A DNA stretch of 64,000 nucleotides from Streptomyces pluripotens (GTDB lineage Bacteria; Actinomycetota; Actinomycetes; Streptomycetales; Streptomycetaceae). The position numbers and the translations under genes are program-made. A model generated the notes under the pieces. The model saw only the letters and a list, made by a program, of their open reading frames with translations, ran no database searches and was not told where the DNA came from. Of this stretch, positions 37,325 through 46,733 are shown one piece after another. The stretch is from assembly GCF_000802245.2 (NCBI RefSeq), contig NZ_CP021080.1, positions 2,542,001 to 2,606,000 on the forward strand, written 5' to 3'. The stretch's first letter is position 1, and each line of letters begins with the position of its first letter.

Positions 37325-37936
37325 TCAGGCCTGCGCGAGCGCCGCCCGGCGCCGGTGCCGGGCCACCCGCTCCCGGTTCCCGCACACCTCACTGGAGCAC
37401 CAGCGCCGGCGTCGCCCCCGCGAGGTGTCCAGGTACACGAGCGGACACTCGTCCCCCTCGCACTCCCGTACGGCCGCCCGCGCCACGGGATCGGTCAGCA
37501 GCTCCACGGCGTCCCGGGCGACGACGGCGAGCAGCCCAGCACACTCCGGTGGACCGACCAGCTCCCGCACCAGCGGGCCGTCCTCGCCGCGCACCGCACG
37601 CAGGGCGGGGGGCGCGGCGCGGGCGACCTCATTGAGCCGGGCGAGCGCACGGTCGCACGACGGCGAGTCCCCGGCCGTCACAAACGCACGCACCAACTGA
37701 CCGATGCAGCTGCGTAGTTCACGGAACCCCACCGCCCAGGAAGCATCGGCACGGGCAAGTGGCGTACCAGGCGGAACGAGTCCGGCGCCGATGATCCACG
37801 CGCCCAACGCCTCGACCGAGTCGAGGCGTTCGGCGGGATGCGCGGTGGCCAGGAGATCCAGGCAGAGCCGCCCGGCATCGAACCGCAGCCCGTACGGGGG
37901 CGTGGTGGCCGTACGCAGGGCCATGTTGCCTGTCAC
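37325..37936 (-). CDS. CGNR zinc-finger / ABATE-domain protein
   Basis: 203 aa from ATG 37936; ATG 37924 (MALRTATTPPYG) is an alternative. The ABATE domain (about 15-140, FDAGRLCLDLLATAHP) is followed by the C-terminal zinc knuckle with the CGNR signature: CPLVYLDTSRGRRRRWCSSE then VCGNRERVARHRRR. Such proteins are putative DNA-binding stress regulators. Its target is unknown. It is the last gene before the dormancy-type island. Confidence 0.88.
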   Translation of the reverse strand: MTGNMALRTATTPPYGLRFDAGRLCLDLLATAHPAERLDSVEALGAWIIGAGLVPPGTPLARADASWAVGFRELRSCIGQLVRAFVTAGDSPSCDRALARLNEVARAAPPALRAVRGEDGPLVRELVGPPECAGLLAVVARDAVELLTDPVARAAVRECEGDECPLVYLDTSRGRRRRWCSSEVCGNRERVARHRRRAALAQA

Positions 37937-38097
37937 CGCCTAGGCAGGAACCGGTGGGAACCGTGCGGTCCCCCTGCGGGGGAACCGTCACGTCGCTCTC
38001 CTCTCACATTGCCCGCCAAAAGAGGCCGCCGGAACCCCTCGTACCGGCCCGGACGGCGGCGGACCCGGCGGACCGGGTCCCGAAGGAGGGCCGGGCC

Positions 38098-40479
38098 TCA
38101 GCCGTCCCAGCTCCAGTCGGCGACTTCCGGCATGTCGGTGCCGTGGGCGCGGATCCAGCTGTGGTGGCGGGTGCGGGCGTCGGCCATCTCCTGGCGTACG
38201 GCGGCGGCACGGACGGCGAGGCCGGGCACGCGGTCGATGACGTCCATGACCAGGCGGTAGCGGTCGAGGTCGTTGCGGACCACCATGTCGAACGGCGTGG
38301 TCGTGGTTCCCGACTCCTTGTAACCGCGCACGTGCAGGTTCTTGTGCCCGGTACGGCGGTAGGCCAGGCGGTGGATCAGCCACGGGTACCCGTGGTAGGC
38401 GAAGATCACCGGCTTGTCCGTGGTGAACAGACCGTCGTATTCGGCGTCGGTCATACCGTGCGGGTGTTCCTCGTGCGGCATCAACCGGGTCATGTCGACC
38501 ACGTTGACCACACGGACGGCGAGGTCGGGCAGGTGCCGGCGCAGCAGTTGGGCCGCGGCCAGTACTTCCAGCGTGGGCACGTCTCCGGCGCAGGCGAGGA
38601 CGACGTCCGGCTCGTCGGTGTTCGGTGAGCCGGCCCAGTCCCAGATGCCGGCGCCGCGGGCGCAGTGGGCGCGGGCTTGGTCCATGGTCAGCCAGTCGAA
38701 GCTGGGTTGTTTGCCGGCTACGACGACGTTGACGTAGTCCCGGCTGCGCAGGACGTGGTCGGCGACGGAGAGCAGGGTGTTGGCGTCCGGCGGTAGGTAG
38801 ACGCGGACGACGTCGGGGCTCTTGTTCAGGACGTGGTCGACGAAGCCGGGATCCTGGTGGGAGAAGCCGTTGTGGTCCTGGCGCCAGACGTGCGAGGTCA
38901 GAAGGTAGTTCAGGGAGGCGATGGGGGCGCGCCATGGGAGTTCTCTGGAGGTCTTGAGCCATTTGATGTGCTGGTTGACCATCGAGTCGACGATGTGTAC
39001 GAACGCCTCGTAGCAGGAGAACAGTCCGTGTCGGCCGGTCAGGAGGTAGCCCTCCAGCCAGCCCTGGCAGGTGTGTTCGGAGAGGATCTCCAGTACCCGG
39101 CCGTGTCGGTCGAGGTGCTCGTCGACCGGGAGGGTTTGGGCCTGCCAGGCCTTGCCGCTGGCGTCGAAGACGGCTTGCAGTCGGTTGGAGGCGGTCTCGT
39201 CGGGGCCCACGAGGCGGAAGTCCCGGCGGGTCGAGGTGTCCTTCATGACCTGTTCGAGGAGGTCTCCCAGGACCCGGGTCGGCTCGTGCAGGGTCGTGCC
39301 GGGCTTGTCCACCGGCACCGCGAACCGGTCCAACGCCGGCAGGGGCAGGTCCCGCACGAGGAGACCGCCGTTGGCGTACGCGGTGGCACCGAGCCGTTTG
39401 GCACCCTCGGGCACACACGCCAGGACCTCCGCGGCGGGCCGGCCATCAGCGCCGAACAACTCCTCGGGCCGGTACGAGCGCAACCACTGCTCCAGTTGGC
39501 GCAGGTGCTCCGGGTTCTCCCGCACCCCGGCCAACGGGACCTGGTGGGCGCGCCAGGTGCCCTCCACCGGTACCCCGTCCACCTCCGCCGGGCCGGTCCA
39601 GCCCTTCGGTGTGCGCAGCACGATCATCGGCCAATGGGGCCGCTCGGCGCCCCCGCCCTCGCGGGCCGTGCGCTGCACCAGCGCGATGCGGTCGAGGGCT
39701 TCGTCGAAAGCCGCCGCCATGGCCCGGTGCACGGTCGCCGGGTCGTCGCCGGTGACATGGATCGGCTCGTGACCGTACCCGCGCAGCAACGCATCGAGCT
39801 CGGCCTCGGGAAGCCGGGAGAGCACGGTCGGATTGGCGATCTTGTAGCCGTTGAGGTGCAGGACCGGCAGAACAGCGCCATCACGCACGGGATCGAGGAA
39901 CTTGTTGGAATGCCAGGACGCGGCCAACGGCCCCGTCTCCGCCTCACCGTCACCGATCACACAGGTCACCAGCAGACCCGGATGGTCGAAGGCAGCACCG
40001 TAGGCGTGCGCGAGGGAGTACCCCAACTCACCGCCCTCGTGGATCGAACCCGGCGTCTGGGGCGCCACATGACTGGGCACCCCACCCGGGAAGGAGAACT
40101 GCCGGAACAACCGCCCCATACCGGCCGCATCCCGAGCCACATCCGGATAGGTCTCGCTATACGTCCCCTCCAACCAGGAACCCGCCAGAACAGCCGGACC
40201 ACCATGACCCGGCCCCCACACACACAACGCGTCCACTCCACGCGCCTTGATCACACGATTGAGGTGGGTGTACACGAGGTTCAACCCCGGCGAAGTACCC
40301 CAGTGACCAAGCAACCGCGGCTTGATGTGCTCCGGCCTCAACGGCTCACGCAACAACGGATTGGCCATGAGGTAGATCTGACCCACGGCCACATAGTTGG
40401 CCGCCCTCCAATGCGCGTCCAGACTGCGCAATTCCTCGTCGGTCAGTGCAGTGCTGTCGTGGTGTACCAGCTCGGGCAT
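38098..40479 (-). CDS. xfp: phosphoketolase
   Basis: 793 aa from ATG 40479, chosen for GGAG 8 nt upstream; the family norm is about 790-800. This thiamine-diphosphate enzyme splits xylulose-5-P (and often fructose-6-P) with phosphate into acetyl-phosphate and glyceraldehyde-3-P. Motifs seen: [29 protein letters not shown], the ThDP site [20 protein letters not shown], and [20 protein letters not shown]. It gives ATP-linked acetyl-P without oxidative glycolysis, fitting a low-oxygen role beside GAPDH (48767) and the DevR-like regulators. Confidence 0.96.
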   Translation of the reverse strand: MPELVHHDSTALTDEELRSLDAHWRAANYVAVGQIYLMANPLLREPLRPEHIKPRLLGHWGTSPGLNLVYTHLNRVIKARGVDALCVWGPGHGGPAVLAGSWLEGTYSETYPDVARDAAGMGRLFRQFSFPGGVPSHVAPQTPGSIHEGGELGYSLAHAYGAAFDHPGLLVTCVIGDGEAETGPLAASWHSNKFLDPVRDGAVLPVLHLNGYKIANPTVLSRLPEAELDALLRGYGHEPIHVTGDDPATVHRAMAAAFDEALDRIALVQRTAREGGGAERPHWPMIVLRTPKGWTGPAEVDGVPVEGTWRAHQVPLAGVRENPEHLRQLEQWLRSYRPEELFGADGRPAAEVLACVPEGAKRLGATAYANGGLLVRDLPLPALDRFAVPVDKPGTTLHEPTRVLGDLLEQVMKDTSTRRDFRLVGPDETASNRLQAVFDASGKAWQAQTLPVDEHLDRHGRVLEILSEHTCQGWLEGYLLTGRHGLFSCYEAFVHIVDSMVNQHIKWLKTSRELPWRAPIASLNYLLTSHVWRQDHNGFSHQDPGFVDHVLNKSPDVVRVYLPPDANTLLSVADHVLRSRDYVNVVVAGKQPSFDWLTMDQARAHCARGAGIWDWAGSPNTDEPDVVLACAGDVPTLEVLAAAQLLRRHLPDLAVRVVNVVDMTRLMPHEEHPHGMTDAEYDGLFTTDKPVIFAYHGYPWLIHRLAYRRTGHKNLHVRGYKESGTTTTPFDMVVRNDLDRYRLVMDVIDRVPGLAVRAAAVRQEMADARTRHHSWIRAHGTDMPEVADWSWDG

Positions 40480-40996
40480 GAGGACTCCGTCGGTCATCGG
40501 CGTCGGGTTTCGGATGGTCGGATGGGGAGGGAGACGGTCCGGCCGGCGGGTGGACGTTCCACCGGGCGAGGTGCGGGAGGAGGAGCGGCTCCTGGATCGG
40601 AAGGCGCATCCAGGATCGGGCACACGCGCGGGCGGATCAGCGGCCCATCGGTCCCGCCGGCAGGACCGATGGGCCCGGAGCCGGATGGGCGGTGCGGGTC
40701 CGGGCCCATCGGGAAGGGGTTGCGGCAGCAGAGCACGCACGACGTGAAGTCAGTCACTCGCCGACGCTGACCGCTCCCGTGTTCAGTGGCTCTGACCGAC
40801 CCCCTGCGCACCCGGGCCACCGGGCCCCGCCCCCGCTGACACCGCGGCGCGCGGAGCCGGGTGGTGTCCGGTCGGCAGGGAGTACACCCGTGCCACCGCA
40901 ATACGACCGGGTAACATCGGCCACGCGGGGGCACGGGCGCCGCCGGCCTACGAGCCCGGGGCGGGATCTGATCACGACGGAAGGCAGGGGCTGGGC
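40480..40996. promoter_or_regulatory. divergent promoter xfp / rsbR with inverted DevR-like boxes
   Basis: 517 bp without a gene. GGCCCATCGGTCC (40642-40654) and GGACCGATGGGCC (40663-40675) are a perfect 13-bp inverted pair with an 8-nt spacer. A weaker copy, GGGTCCGGGCCC, lies at 40696-40707. The unit matches the motif at 46.8-47.0 and 51.0 kb and resembles the mycobacterial DosR box half (GGGAC). Confidence 0.6.
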
Positions 40997-42220
40997 ATGA
41001 CGGCGCCATCGGAGGACGGCCGGGATCCGCAGGCGAGCCTGCGCGATCTGGAGGCGATGCTGGACGCGGTCACCGACCATGCCGTCATCAAGCTGGGTCC
41101 CAGCGGCGAGGTGGTCCGGTGGAGCCGTACCGCCCAGGCGATGACGGGGTACGCCGGACACGAGGCAGTGGGCCGGCCGGTATCGGTGCTGCACACCGAG
41201 GAGGAGCGTCGCGCCGGACTGGCGGAACAGGAACTGGAGGCCGCCCGCCGGGAAGGACGGCAGGAGTACCAGGGCTGGCGGGTACGCAAGGGGGGCGAAC
41301 GCTTCCTGGCCCGGGTCACGCTGACCCCGGTGCGCGGTGAGAACGGCTCGGTGACCGGCTTCGTGGAGACCTTGCGGGACGTCACGGAGAGCGCGCGGGC
41401 CGAGTCACTCTTCCACGGCCTGCTCCAGTCGGCCCCGGACGCGATGGTGATCGTCGGCCAGGACGGCCGGATCGTGCTGGTCAACGAGCAGACCGAGGAT
41501 CTGTTCGGATACGAGCGGGGAGAACTGGCCGGCCGGGAAATCGAGGTGCTGGTGCCGTCCCGGTTCCGTGACCGGCACTTCGGCCACCGTGCCGGATACA
41601 CGTCCGCCCCCCGGCGCCGCGCGATGGGCTCGGAACTGGAGCTGTACGGGCTGCGCCGGGACGGAAGCGAGTTCCCCACCGAGATCAGCCTCAGCCCGCT
41701 GCAGACGCCCGAGGGAACGCTCGTCGTCGCGGCGATCCGGGACGCCACCGAGCGCCGCGAGACCGAACAGCGGTTGCAGCGGCAGCGCGACGAGATCCTG
41801 GAACTGTCCACTCCGGTGATCCAGGTGTGGGACAAGGTGCTGGCCCTGCCGATCATCGGCACGCTGGACACCCTGCGGGCCACCCGGCTGACCGAGGGCC
41901 TGCTGGAGAAGATCGCCCAGACCCAGGCCGAGGTGGCCATCCTCGACATCAGCGGCGTACCCACCATTGACACCCAGGTCGCCCAGCACCTGCTGAAGAC
42001 GGTGCAGGCGGCGGCGCTGATGGGCACGGTGAGCATCATGAGCGGAATGCGGCCGGAAACCGCGCAGTCCATGGTGCACCTCGGCATCGACATGGGCCGG
42101 CTGCGCTCGCGCAGCACGCTGCAGGACGCCCTGCAACTGGCCCTGAAGGTGCTGGCCGAACGCGACGGTACGGCTGAGACGGCCGCCCGCGCCCTGGCGA
42201 ACGGGGGCCGCGGTGAATGA
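40997..42220 (+). CDS. rsbR: RsbR-like stressosome scaffold with two PAS domains
   Basis: 407 aa from ATG 40997. Two PAS domains (about 20-130 and 140-255, each with a W/F-G/S-R box and GxGxE-like turns) are fused to the RsbR linker (QRDEILELSTPVIQVWDKVL) and a C-terminal STAS domain (about 280-390). The phosphorylatable threonines expected in RsbR proteins fit Thr323/Thr326 in ISGVPTIDTQVAQ. RsbR proteins form the stressosome core and sense the stimulus. First gene of an rsbR-rsbS-rsbT unit; its stop overlaps rsbS by 8 nt. Confidence 0.92.
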   Translation: MTAPSEDGRDPQASLRDLEAMLDAVTDHAVIKLGPSGEVVRWSRTAQAMTGYAGHEAVGRPVSVLHTEEERRAGLAEQELEAARREGRQEYQGWRVRKGGERFLARVTLTPVRGENGSVTGFVETLRDVTESARAESLFHGLLQSAPDAMVIVGQDGRIVLVNEQTEDLFGYERGELAGREIEVLVPSRFRDRHFGHRAGYTSAPRRRAMGSELELYGLRRDGSEFPTEISLSPLQTPEGTLVVAAIRDATERRETEQRLQRQRDEILELSTPVIQVWDKVLALPIIGTLDTLRATRLTEGLLEKIAQTQAEVAILDISGVPTIDTQVAQHLLKTVQAAALMGTVSIMSGMRPETAQSMVHLGIDMGRLRSRSTLQDALQLALKVLAERDGTAETAARALANGGRGE

Positions 42221-42593
42221 CGACGTGGTTCCGGTCATGAAGATCGGTGACACGCTGCTGGTGGCGTTGCAGGGCGACTTGGACGACACCACGGTCATCC
42301 GGATCGAGGAACAGCTGACCCGGGAGGTGGCCCGTACCGCCGCGACCGGCATGCTCATCGACGTCAGCCGGCTGAGCGTGGTCGACTCCTTCATCGCCCG
42401 GGTGCTGGCCCGCATCGTGGCCATGGTCCGACTGTTGGGCGCGCATGCCGCGGTAGTGGGCATCCAGCCCGCCGTGGCGATCACGCTGGTGGAACTGGGT
42501 GTGCCCATGGGCCATCTGGACACCGCGCTCAACGCCGAGCAGGGACTGGCGCTGTTGCAACGGCTGCGCCGCACCGACGCGGGAACGGACTGA
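42213..42593 (+). CDS. rsbS: RsbS-like STAS antagonist protein
   Basis: 126 aa from GTG 42213. A single STAS domain; IDVSRLSVVDSF places Ser59 at exactly the position phosphorylated in Bacillus RsbS. It should co-assemble with RsbR and hold the kinase RsbT until phosphorylated. The overlap with rsbR and a 2-nt gap to rsbT show tight coupling. Confidence 0.93.
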   Translation: MNDDVVPVMKIGDTLLVALQGDLDDTTVIRIEEQLTREVARTAATGMLIDVSRLSVVDSFIARVLARIVAMVRLLGAHAAVVGIQPAVAITLVELGVPMGHLDTALNAEQGLALLQRLRRTDAGTD

Positions 42594-42595
42594 CC

Positions 42596-43024
42596 GTGCG
42601 GACCGAGCTGGACGCAGGCCGGGAGCCCGTGGATTTCGGCATCATCGACGAGTCCGACCTCATCCGGGTCCGCAAGGTGTTGCGCACCGAGGCGGAAGAG
42701 GTGGGACTCAACCTCGTCGATACGACCAAGCTGATCACGGCGGGCAGCGAGCTGGCCCGCAACATCCTCAACTACGCGACCGACAGACGCGGGCGGGTCC
42801 ACGTCGAGCAGGTACGTCGCGGCGGACGGCGAGGGGTCCGGGCGACGTTCGCCGACGACGGGCCCGGCATCGCCGACATCGACGCGGCCATGACCGACGG
42901 CTTCAGCACCCGCGGCAGCATGGGACTCGGCCTACCGGGTGCGAAACGCCTGGTCGATGACATGACCCTCACCTCGTCCCCGGGCACCGGTACGACGGTG
43001 GTGATCGTCAAGTGGCAGCGCTGA
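42596..43024 (+). CDS. rsbT: RsbT-like serine/threonine kinase
   Basis: 142 aa from GTG 42596. GHKL/HATPase fold: N box AGSELARNILNYA near 57, G1 FADDGPGIADID near 90, G2 GSMGLGLPGAKRLVDDM near 108. RsbT phosphorylates RsbS/RsbR, leaves the stressosome and then activates a partner, a phosphatase in Bacillus. The gene after it encodes exactly such a phosphatase. Confidence 0.93.
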   Translation: MRTELDAGREPVDFGIIDESDLIRVRKVLRTEAEEVGLNLVDTTKLITAGSELARNILNYATDRRGRVHVEQVRRGGRRGVRATFADDGPGIADIDAAMTDGFSTRGSMGLGLPGAKRLVDDMTLTSSPGTGTTVVIVKWQR

Positions 43025-43106
43025 GCCGCGTCTCCGGTCGGTGCGGCGCGGAGCCCTGCGGAGGCGCCCGGACGCGAAGCGGCGGCGCCGAGAGGAGCGT
43101 GGCGGT

Positions 43107-44126
43107 GTGAGCGAGCACGCGCACCGCCGTCACGGCGTCGCCGCCGAGGAGGACGTCGGCGCCCTGCGCCGTTCCGTGGCGAGACTGGCGGCCACCCAGC
43201 ACGGAGTGCGCCCCGGCGTGGCCGAGCTGGTGGCCACGGAGCTGGGTACCAACCTGCTGCGCCACGCCGTTCCCGGCGGCTACGTCCTGGCCCGCAGGGC
43301 CGGCGACGGCGTCGAGCTGATCTCCGTCGATCACGGCCCCGGCCTGCCCCTCGGCGTCCTCGACGCCCGGCCGACCCCCTCCCCGCCGGACCCCGCCCCG
43401 CACCGCGGGCGCGGCATGCACGCGGGTCTGAGCGTCGTACGCCGTCAGGCCGCCGAGTTCGATTGCTACTCCACCCGCCGTGGCACGGTTGTCTACGCCC
43501 GCGTCGGTGGCCCCGCCCCCGCCGACCACGGCCGCTGGCGTTTCGGCGGCGTCAACATCCCCTACGGCGGCGACGGTGAGTCCGGCGACTCCTGGGCCGT
43601 CACGGCGGACCAGACGCTGGCGGCGCTGGTCGTCGACGGGCTCGGGCACGGCCCCGCCGCCGCGGTCGCGGCTCGCGCCGCGGTCGAGGTGTTCGAGCGC
43701 AGCCCGCTCACGTCGCCGGAACGCTTCATCCAGCACGCCCACGAGGCGATGCGGACAACCCGGGGCGGTGTCCTGGGCATGTGCGTGATCGACCCCACGC
43801 GCGGGGAACTCGTCTACGCCGGCGTGGGCAACATCACCGGACGGGTCCTCACCGGCAGCCGCAACGTGCACCTGCTGGACCGCCCCGGCACCCTCGGCAC
43901 GCACCTCCCCCTACCTTCCACCCGCCTCCAGCACGTACCGTGGGAGCCGGGCTCCGCCCTGATCCTGGTTTCCGACGGAATCCGCTCCGGCTGGGGCCTC
44001 GCGGACCATCCGGGCCTGCTCGGCCACCATCCGGCGATCGTGGCCGCAGTGCTGCACCGCGACCACGGCCGCACCAACGACGACGCCACGGTACTCGTGG
44101 TCCACGACAAAGCCGGCATGCCATGA
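43107..44126 (+). CDS. fused HATPase kinase-like / SpoIIE (PP2C) phosphatase
   Basis: 339 aa from GTG 43107, preceded by GAGAGGAG. The N-terminal half (about 10-140) is a second GHKL kinase-like fold (VATELGTNLLRHAVPGGYVL, ISVDHGPGLP, RGRGMHAGLSVVRRQA). The C-terminal half (about 150-335) is a PP2C/SpoIIE phosphatase with its metal aspartates in VVDGLGHGPA, LVSDGIRSGW and NDDATVLVV. It combines RsbT-like and RsbX/RsbU-like parts and probably resets or relays the stressosome signal. Its stop overlaps a possible ATG of the kinase gene. Confidence 0.9.
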   Translation: MSEHAHRRHGVAAEEDVGALRRSVARLAATQHGVRPGVAELVATELGTNLLRHAVPGGYVLARRAGDGVELISVDHGPGLPLGVLDARPTPSPPDPAPHRGRGMHAGLSVVRRQAAEFDCYSTRRGTVVYARVGGPAPADHGRWRFGGVNIPYGGDGESGDSWAVTADQTLAALVVDGLGHGPAAAVAARAAVEVFERSPLTSPERFIQHAHEAMRTTRGGVLGMCVIDPTRGELVYAGVGNITGRVLTGSRNVHLLDRPGTLGTHLPLPSTRLQHVPWEPGSALILVSDGIRSGWGLADHPGLLGHHPAIVAAVLHRDHGRTNDDATVLVVHDKAGMP

Positions 44127-44167
44127 TGGGCCGCACGCGCGAACACCTGAACGAAGGACGGTCTGGT

Positions 44168-45325
44168 ATGGGGGGCACGAACGTCACCCGGTCCCACGCC
44201 ACCACCGAGCAGTCCGCACAGCAGGCACAGCTGATCGACGAGCTGCGCCAGGAGCTGGAGGACACCAACCGGGGCCTGATCGCCCTGCACACCGAACTGG
44301 AGAACGCCCGGAGCGCGGAGGCCCGACTCGCGGCCATCGTGGCCTCGTCCGACGACGCACTGGTCGCGCTGGACGCGGACGGCGCGATCCAGACCTGGAA
44401 CCCGGGTGCGGAGCGACTGTTCGGCCATACCGCGCAGGACATGACCGGTCAGCCGGTCAACGTGCTGATGCCCGCAGCAGCACGCGCGGCCTTCAGCACC
44501 GCGGTGGAGCAGGTCCGCTCCGGTCGGCACGCCAAGCCCCACCACGGCCGTTGGTGCCGCGCCGACGGCAGCGAGGTCGACGTCGCCGTCACCGTCTCGG
44601 CGATGCGCAATGCCGACGGCACCCTGACCGGCCTCGCCGTCGCTGCCCGGGACATCACCCACCAACTCGCCGTCCAGGCCGAGCTGACCGCCGCCCGTGC
44701 CGAACGCGAGGTGATGGTCGAGCGCGAACGCATCGCGCACGACCTGCACGACATGGTGATCCAGCGGGTGTTCGGCGCCGGCCTCGCACTGCAGAGCGTC
44801 GCCACCCGCACCGGCAACCCGGAAGCGGCCAAGCGGATCGCCTCCGTCATCGGTGAACTCGACGCCACCATCCAGGAATTGCGCGGCGCCATCTTCAATC
44901 TGAACCAGCCCGTCCGCAGAACGGCGAGCCTGCGCGCCCAGGTCCTCGAAGAGGCCACCTCCGCACGGGACCGGCTCGGATTCGCGCCCACCGTCGAGTT
45001 CCACGGGCGGGTCGACGCCGCCCTGCCCGCCGAGACCGCTGCCCACCTCCTGGCCGTCCTACGTGAGGCCCTGTCGAACGCCGCGCGTCACGCGCACGCC
45101 TCTGCGGTGACGGTCGCCGTGCACGCCGACGACGTCCTGCTCCTGGAGGTGACCGACGACGGCCGCGGCATCGACCCGTCCGTCACCCGCAGCAGCGGGC
45201 TGACCAACATGCGCCGCCGCGCGGAGAAGTTGCGCGGCGGCTTCGAGGTGACCAGCGCGCCGTCGGGCGGCACTCGCCTGCGCTGGCACGTCCCGCTCAC
45301 GGCCGACGGGGACAGCTCGTCCTGA
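44168..45325 (+). CDS. PAS-domain histidine kinase, DevS/OsdK-like
   Basis: 385 aa from ATG 44168 with AAGGA 9 nt upstream; ATG 44123 in the same frame would add 15 residues. An N-terminal coiled coil (about 14-55) leads into one PAS domain (about 52-165, VALDADGAIQTWNPGAERLF). The HisKA_3 box follows, with His191 in RIAHDLHDMVIQRVFGAG, then HATPase (LREALSNAARHAHA, VTDDGRGIDP). The HDLHDxVIQRxF signature is that of DevS/DosT kinases, although no GAF haem domain is present. The likely partner is the regulator at 47957. Confidence 0.9.
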   Translation: MGGTNVTRSHATTEQSAQQAQLIDELRQELEDTNRGLIALHTELENARSAEARLAAIVASSDDALVALDADGAIQTWNPGAERLFGHTAQDMTGQPVNVLMPAAARAAFSTAVEQVRSGRHAKPHHGRWCRADGSEVDVAVTVSAMRNADGTLTGLAVAARDITHQLAVQAELTAARAEREVMVERERIAHDLHDMVIQRVFGAGLALQSVATRTGNPEAAKRIASVIGELDATIQELRGAIFNLNQPVRRTASLRAQVLEEATSARDRLGFAPTVEFHGRVDAALPAETAAHLLAVLREALSNAARHAHASAVTVAVHADDVLLLEVTDDGRGIDPSVTRSSGLTNMRRRAEKLRGGFEVTSAPSGGTRLRWHVPLTADGDSSS

Positions 45326-45407
45326 TCTGCCGCTGGGCCCCCGGCGGCCGGCATCGGGGACGTGCAACCGTCCGCACGGCGCCGGTCCGCCGGTCCGCGC
45401 CCGTGCC

Positions 45408-46202
45408 TTACTGCGCGGGCGTGATGAGGCCGTAGTGGCCGTCGTAGCGGTGGTACAGGATGTTCCCACGTCCGGTTTCGGCGTCGGTGAAGAAGACGAA
45501 CGGCCGGCCGGTCAGCTCAAGGCGCGAGGCCGCACCGGCGACACTGAGTTCCGGTACCCCCGCGGTGCTCACGGACAGGCCGGGCTCGGCCTCGGGCGCC
45601 GGGCCGGTGCTCGCCACCCGGTGACCTCCCGTGCCGGGATCCCGGTAGACGACACTGTCGGAGCCGGTCGCCGCATCGGTGAACAGGTGGAAGTCGTAGT
45701 CCATCGCCTCCAGTTCGAACACCGCGGCCCCACGGGTCTGACGCGCCAGACTGTAGCTCTTGTGCCGCACGACCCGGCGTTCCTCGATGCTCCGGGCCTG
45801 GTGCTGCGGCCGGTGTTCGTGCCCGGCGCCGTCGTGCCAGGTGCCGGGCTCAACCGACTGCGTGCCGTGGTGACGGTGGCGGTCCCAGTGGTGGCGCACG
45901 CGGGCGAGGCGGGCGGCCAACCGGGCGTGGAGCAGGTCGACGGCCTCCTGCATGGTGGGAGCCGCCACGTGGGCCCGCACCGGCCGTCCGTTGAGGTTCA
46001 CCACGGCCTGCGCGAGGGACGGCCGGTCCATCGCGTGGTTGGTCTCCTGGGTGAGCTTCACCCGTGCGGCGAGGACCGGTTCGTCCAGCCGCTCCAGCAC
46101 GGCGGTCAGCTTCGCGCGGGCGTAGTCGGGTGCGGCCAGCGAGACGGGGCCGCGGGTCTCCACGACGACGTCGGTAGCGGGCCGGGTCTGCACACGGTTC
46201 AT
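45408..46202 (-). CDS. ribosome hibernation-promoting factor-like protein with duplicated C-terminal domain
   Basis: 264 aa from ATG 46202. The N-terminal RaiA/HPF-like domain (about 10-105, VKLTQETNHAMDRPSLAQAV) would bind the 30S decoding centre. After a His-rich linker (HWDRHRHHG), two copies of the long-HPF dimerisation domain follow: FELEAMDYDFHLFTDAATGS near 180 and LELTGRPFVFFTDAETGRGN near 228. Long HPFs have one such domain; two could let it pair within one chain. Last gene of a three-gene minus-strand operon starting at 46733. Confidence 0.85.
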   Translation of the reverse strand: MNRVQTRPATDVVVETRGPVSLAAPDYARAKLTAVLERLDEPVLAARVKLTQETNHAMDRPSLAQAVVNLNGRPVRAHVAAPTMQEAVDLLHARLAARLARVRHHWDRHRHHGTQSVEPGTWHDGAGHEHRPQHQARSIEERRVVRHKSYSLARQTRGAAVFELEAMDYDFHLFTDAATGSDSVVYRDPGTGGHRVASTGPAPEAEPGLSVSTAGVPELSVAGAASRLELTGRPFVFFTDAETGRGNILYHRYDGHYGLITPAQ

Positions 46203-46224
46203 GAGGATTCCTTTCCGGGTGGCT

Positions 46225-46518
46225 TCAGACTCGTGCGTGGCGGACTGCGGGGACCAGGGCCGAAGATCCGGGTGGGAGGGCCGTTGGTCCCGTATCGCAG
46301 GTCGCCGTCGCCGCACGGACGGAGGTGCCGGTCGTGCCGAATGGTGCCGGTGGTGCCGTAGTGCCGGTGATGCCCAGGAGGGTGCCGAGGACGTCGTCCG
46401 GCGAACCGGCGGCGGGGCGGCCGGTGCGCTCCACGAAAGCGGCGGCCTCGGCGTCGGCGGTGGTCTCGGCCTCTGTCCTGGGCCGCAACGCCCCCTCGGG
46501 CGGGTCCACTCGCATCAC
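46225..46518 (-). CDS. small hypothetical protein (97 aa)
   Basis: GTG 46518 (or ATG 46515) overlaps the stop of the upstream small gene, and the HPF-like gene follows 22 bp after its stop, so all three are likely one operon. The N-terminal half is acidic and helical (TEAETTADAEAAAFVERTGR, DDVLGTLLG); the tail is Thr/Gly/Ala-rich and looks disordered. No family recognised. Confidence 0.6.
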   Translation of the reverse strand: MMRVDPPEGALRPRTEAETTADAEAAAFVERTGRPAAGSPDDVLGTLLGITGTTAPPAPFGTTGTSVRAATATCDTGPTALPPGSSALVPAVRHARV

Positions 46519-46733
46519 ACCCTCCCCAGGGTGGCGACGAGGCGCACCAGGCGGCGGGCGAGACGGGCCCGTACGGTCCCGGCGGACGGGCGCGGGGACA
46601 CCCCGGTGCCGACGGCACCGCCAGCCACCGGTGCGGCCCTGGCCGCAGTCAGCAGCCCGGAGCCGTGCCGCTTGCCTGACGCGCCATCATGCGCTGTCCC
46701 CGGCAAGGGTTTTCCACGGTCGGGTGCGGACAT
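46515..46733 (-). CDS. small basic hypothetical protein (72 aa)
   Basis: ATG 46733 with GAAGGAG 6 nt upstream, a very good site. Ser/Gly/Ala-rich start, then an arginine-rich amphipathic end (VRARLARRLVRLVATLGRV) that could touch membrane or nucleic acid. First gene of the operon ending in the HPF-like gene, downstream of DevR-like boxes. No family recognised. Confidence 0.65.
   Translation of the reverse strand: MSAPDRGKPLPGTAHDGASGKRHGSGLLTAARAAPVAGGAVGTGVSPRPSAGTVRARLARRLVRLVATLGRV

Noticed and set aside
36995..37385. Upstream extension of the ECF sigma factor to 37385
   Set aside because: The added residues lack sigma-factor character and no ribosome site is found; GTG 37031 or ATG 36995 fits better.
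38833..40770. 645-aa plus-strand frame opposite phosphoketolase
   Set aside because: High GC leaves stops rare on both strands; the minus strand carries all thiamine-enzyme motifs.
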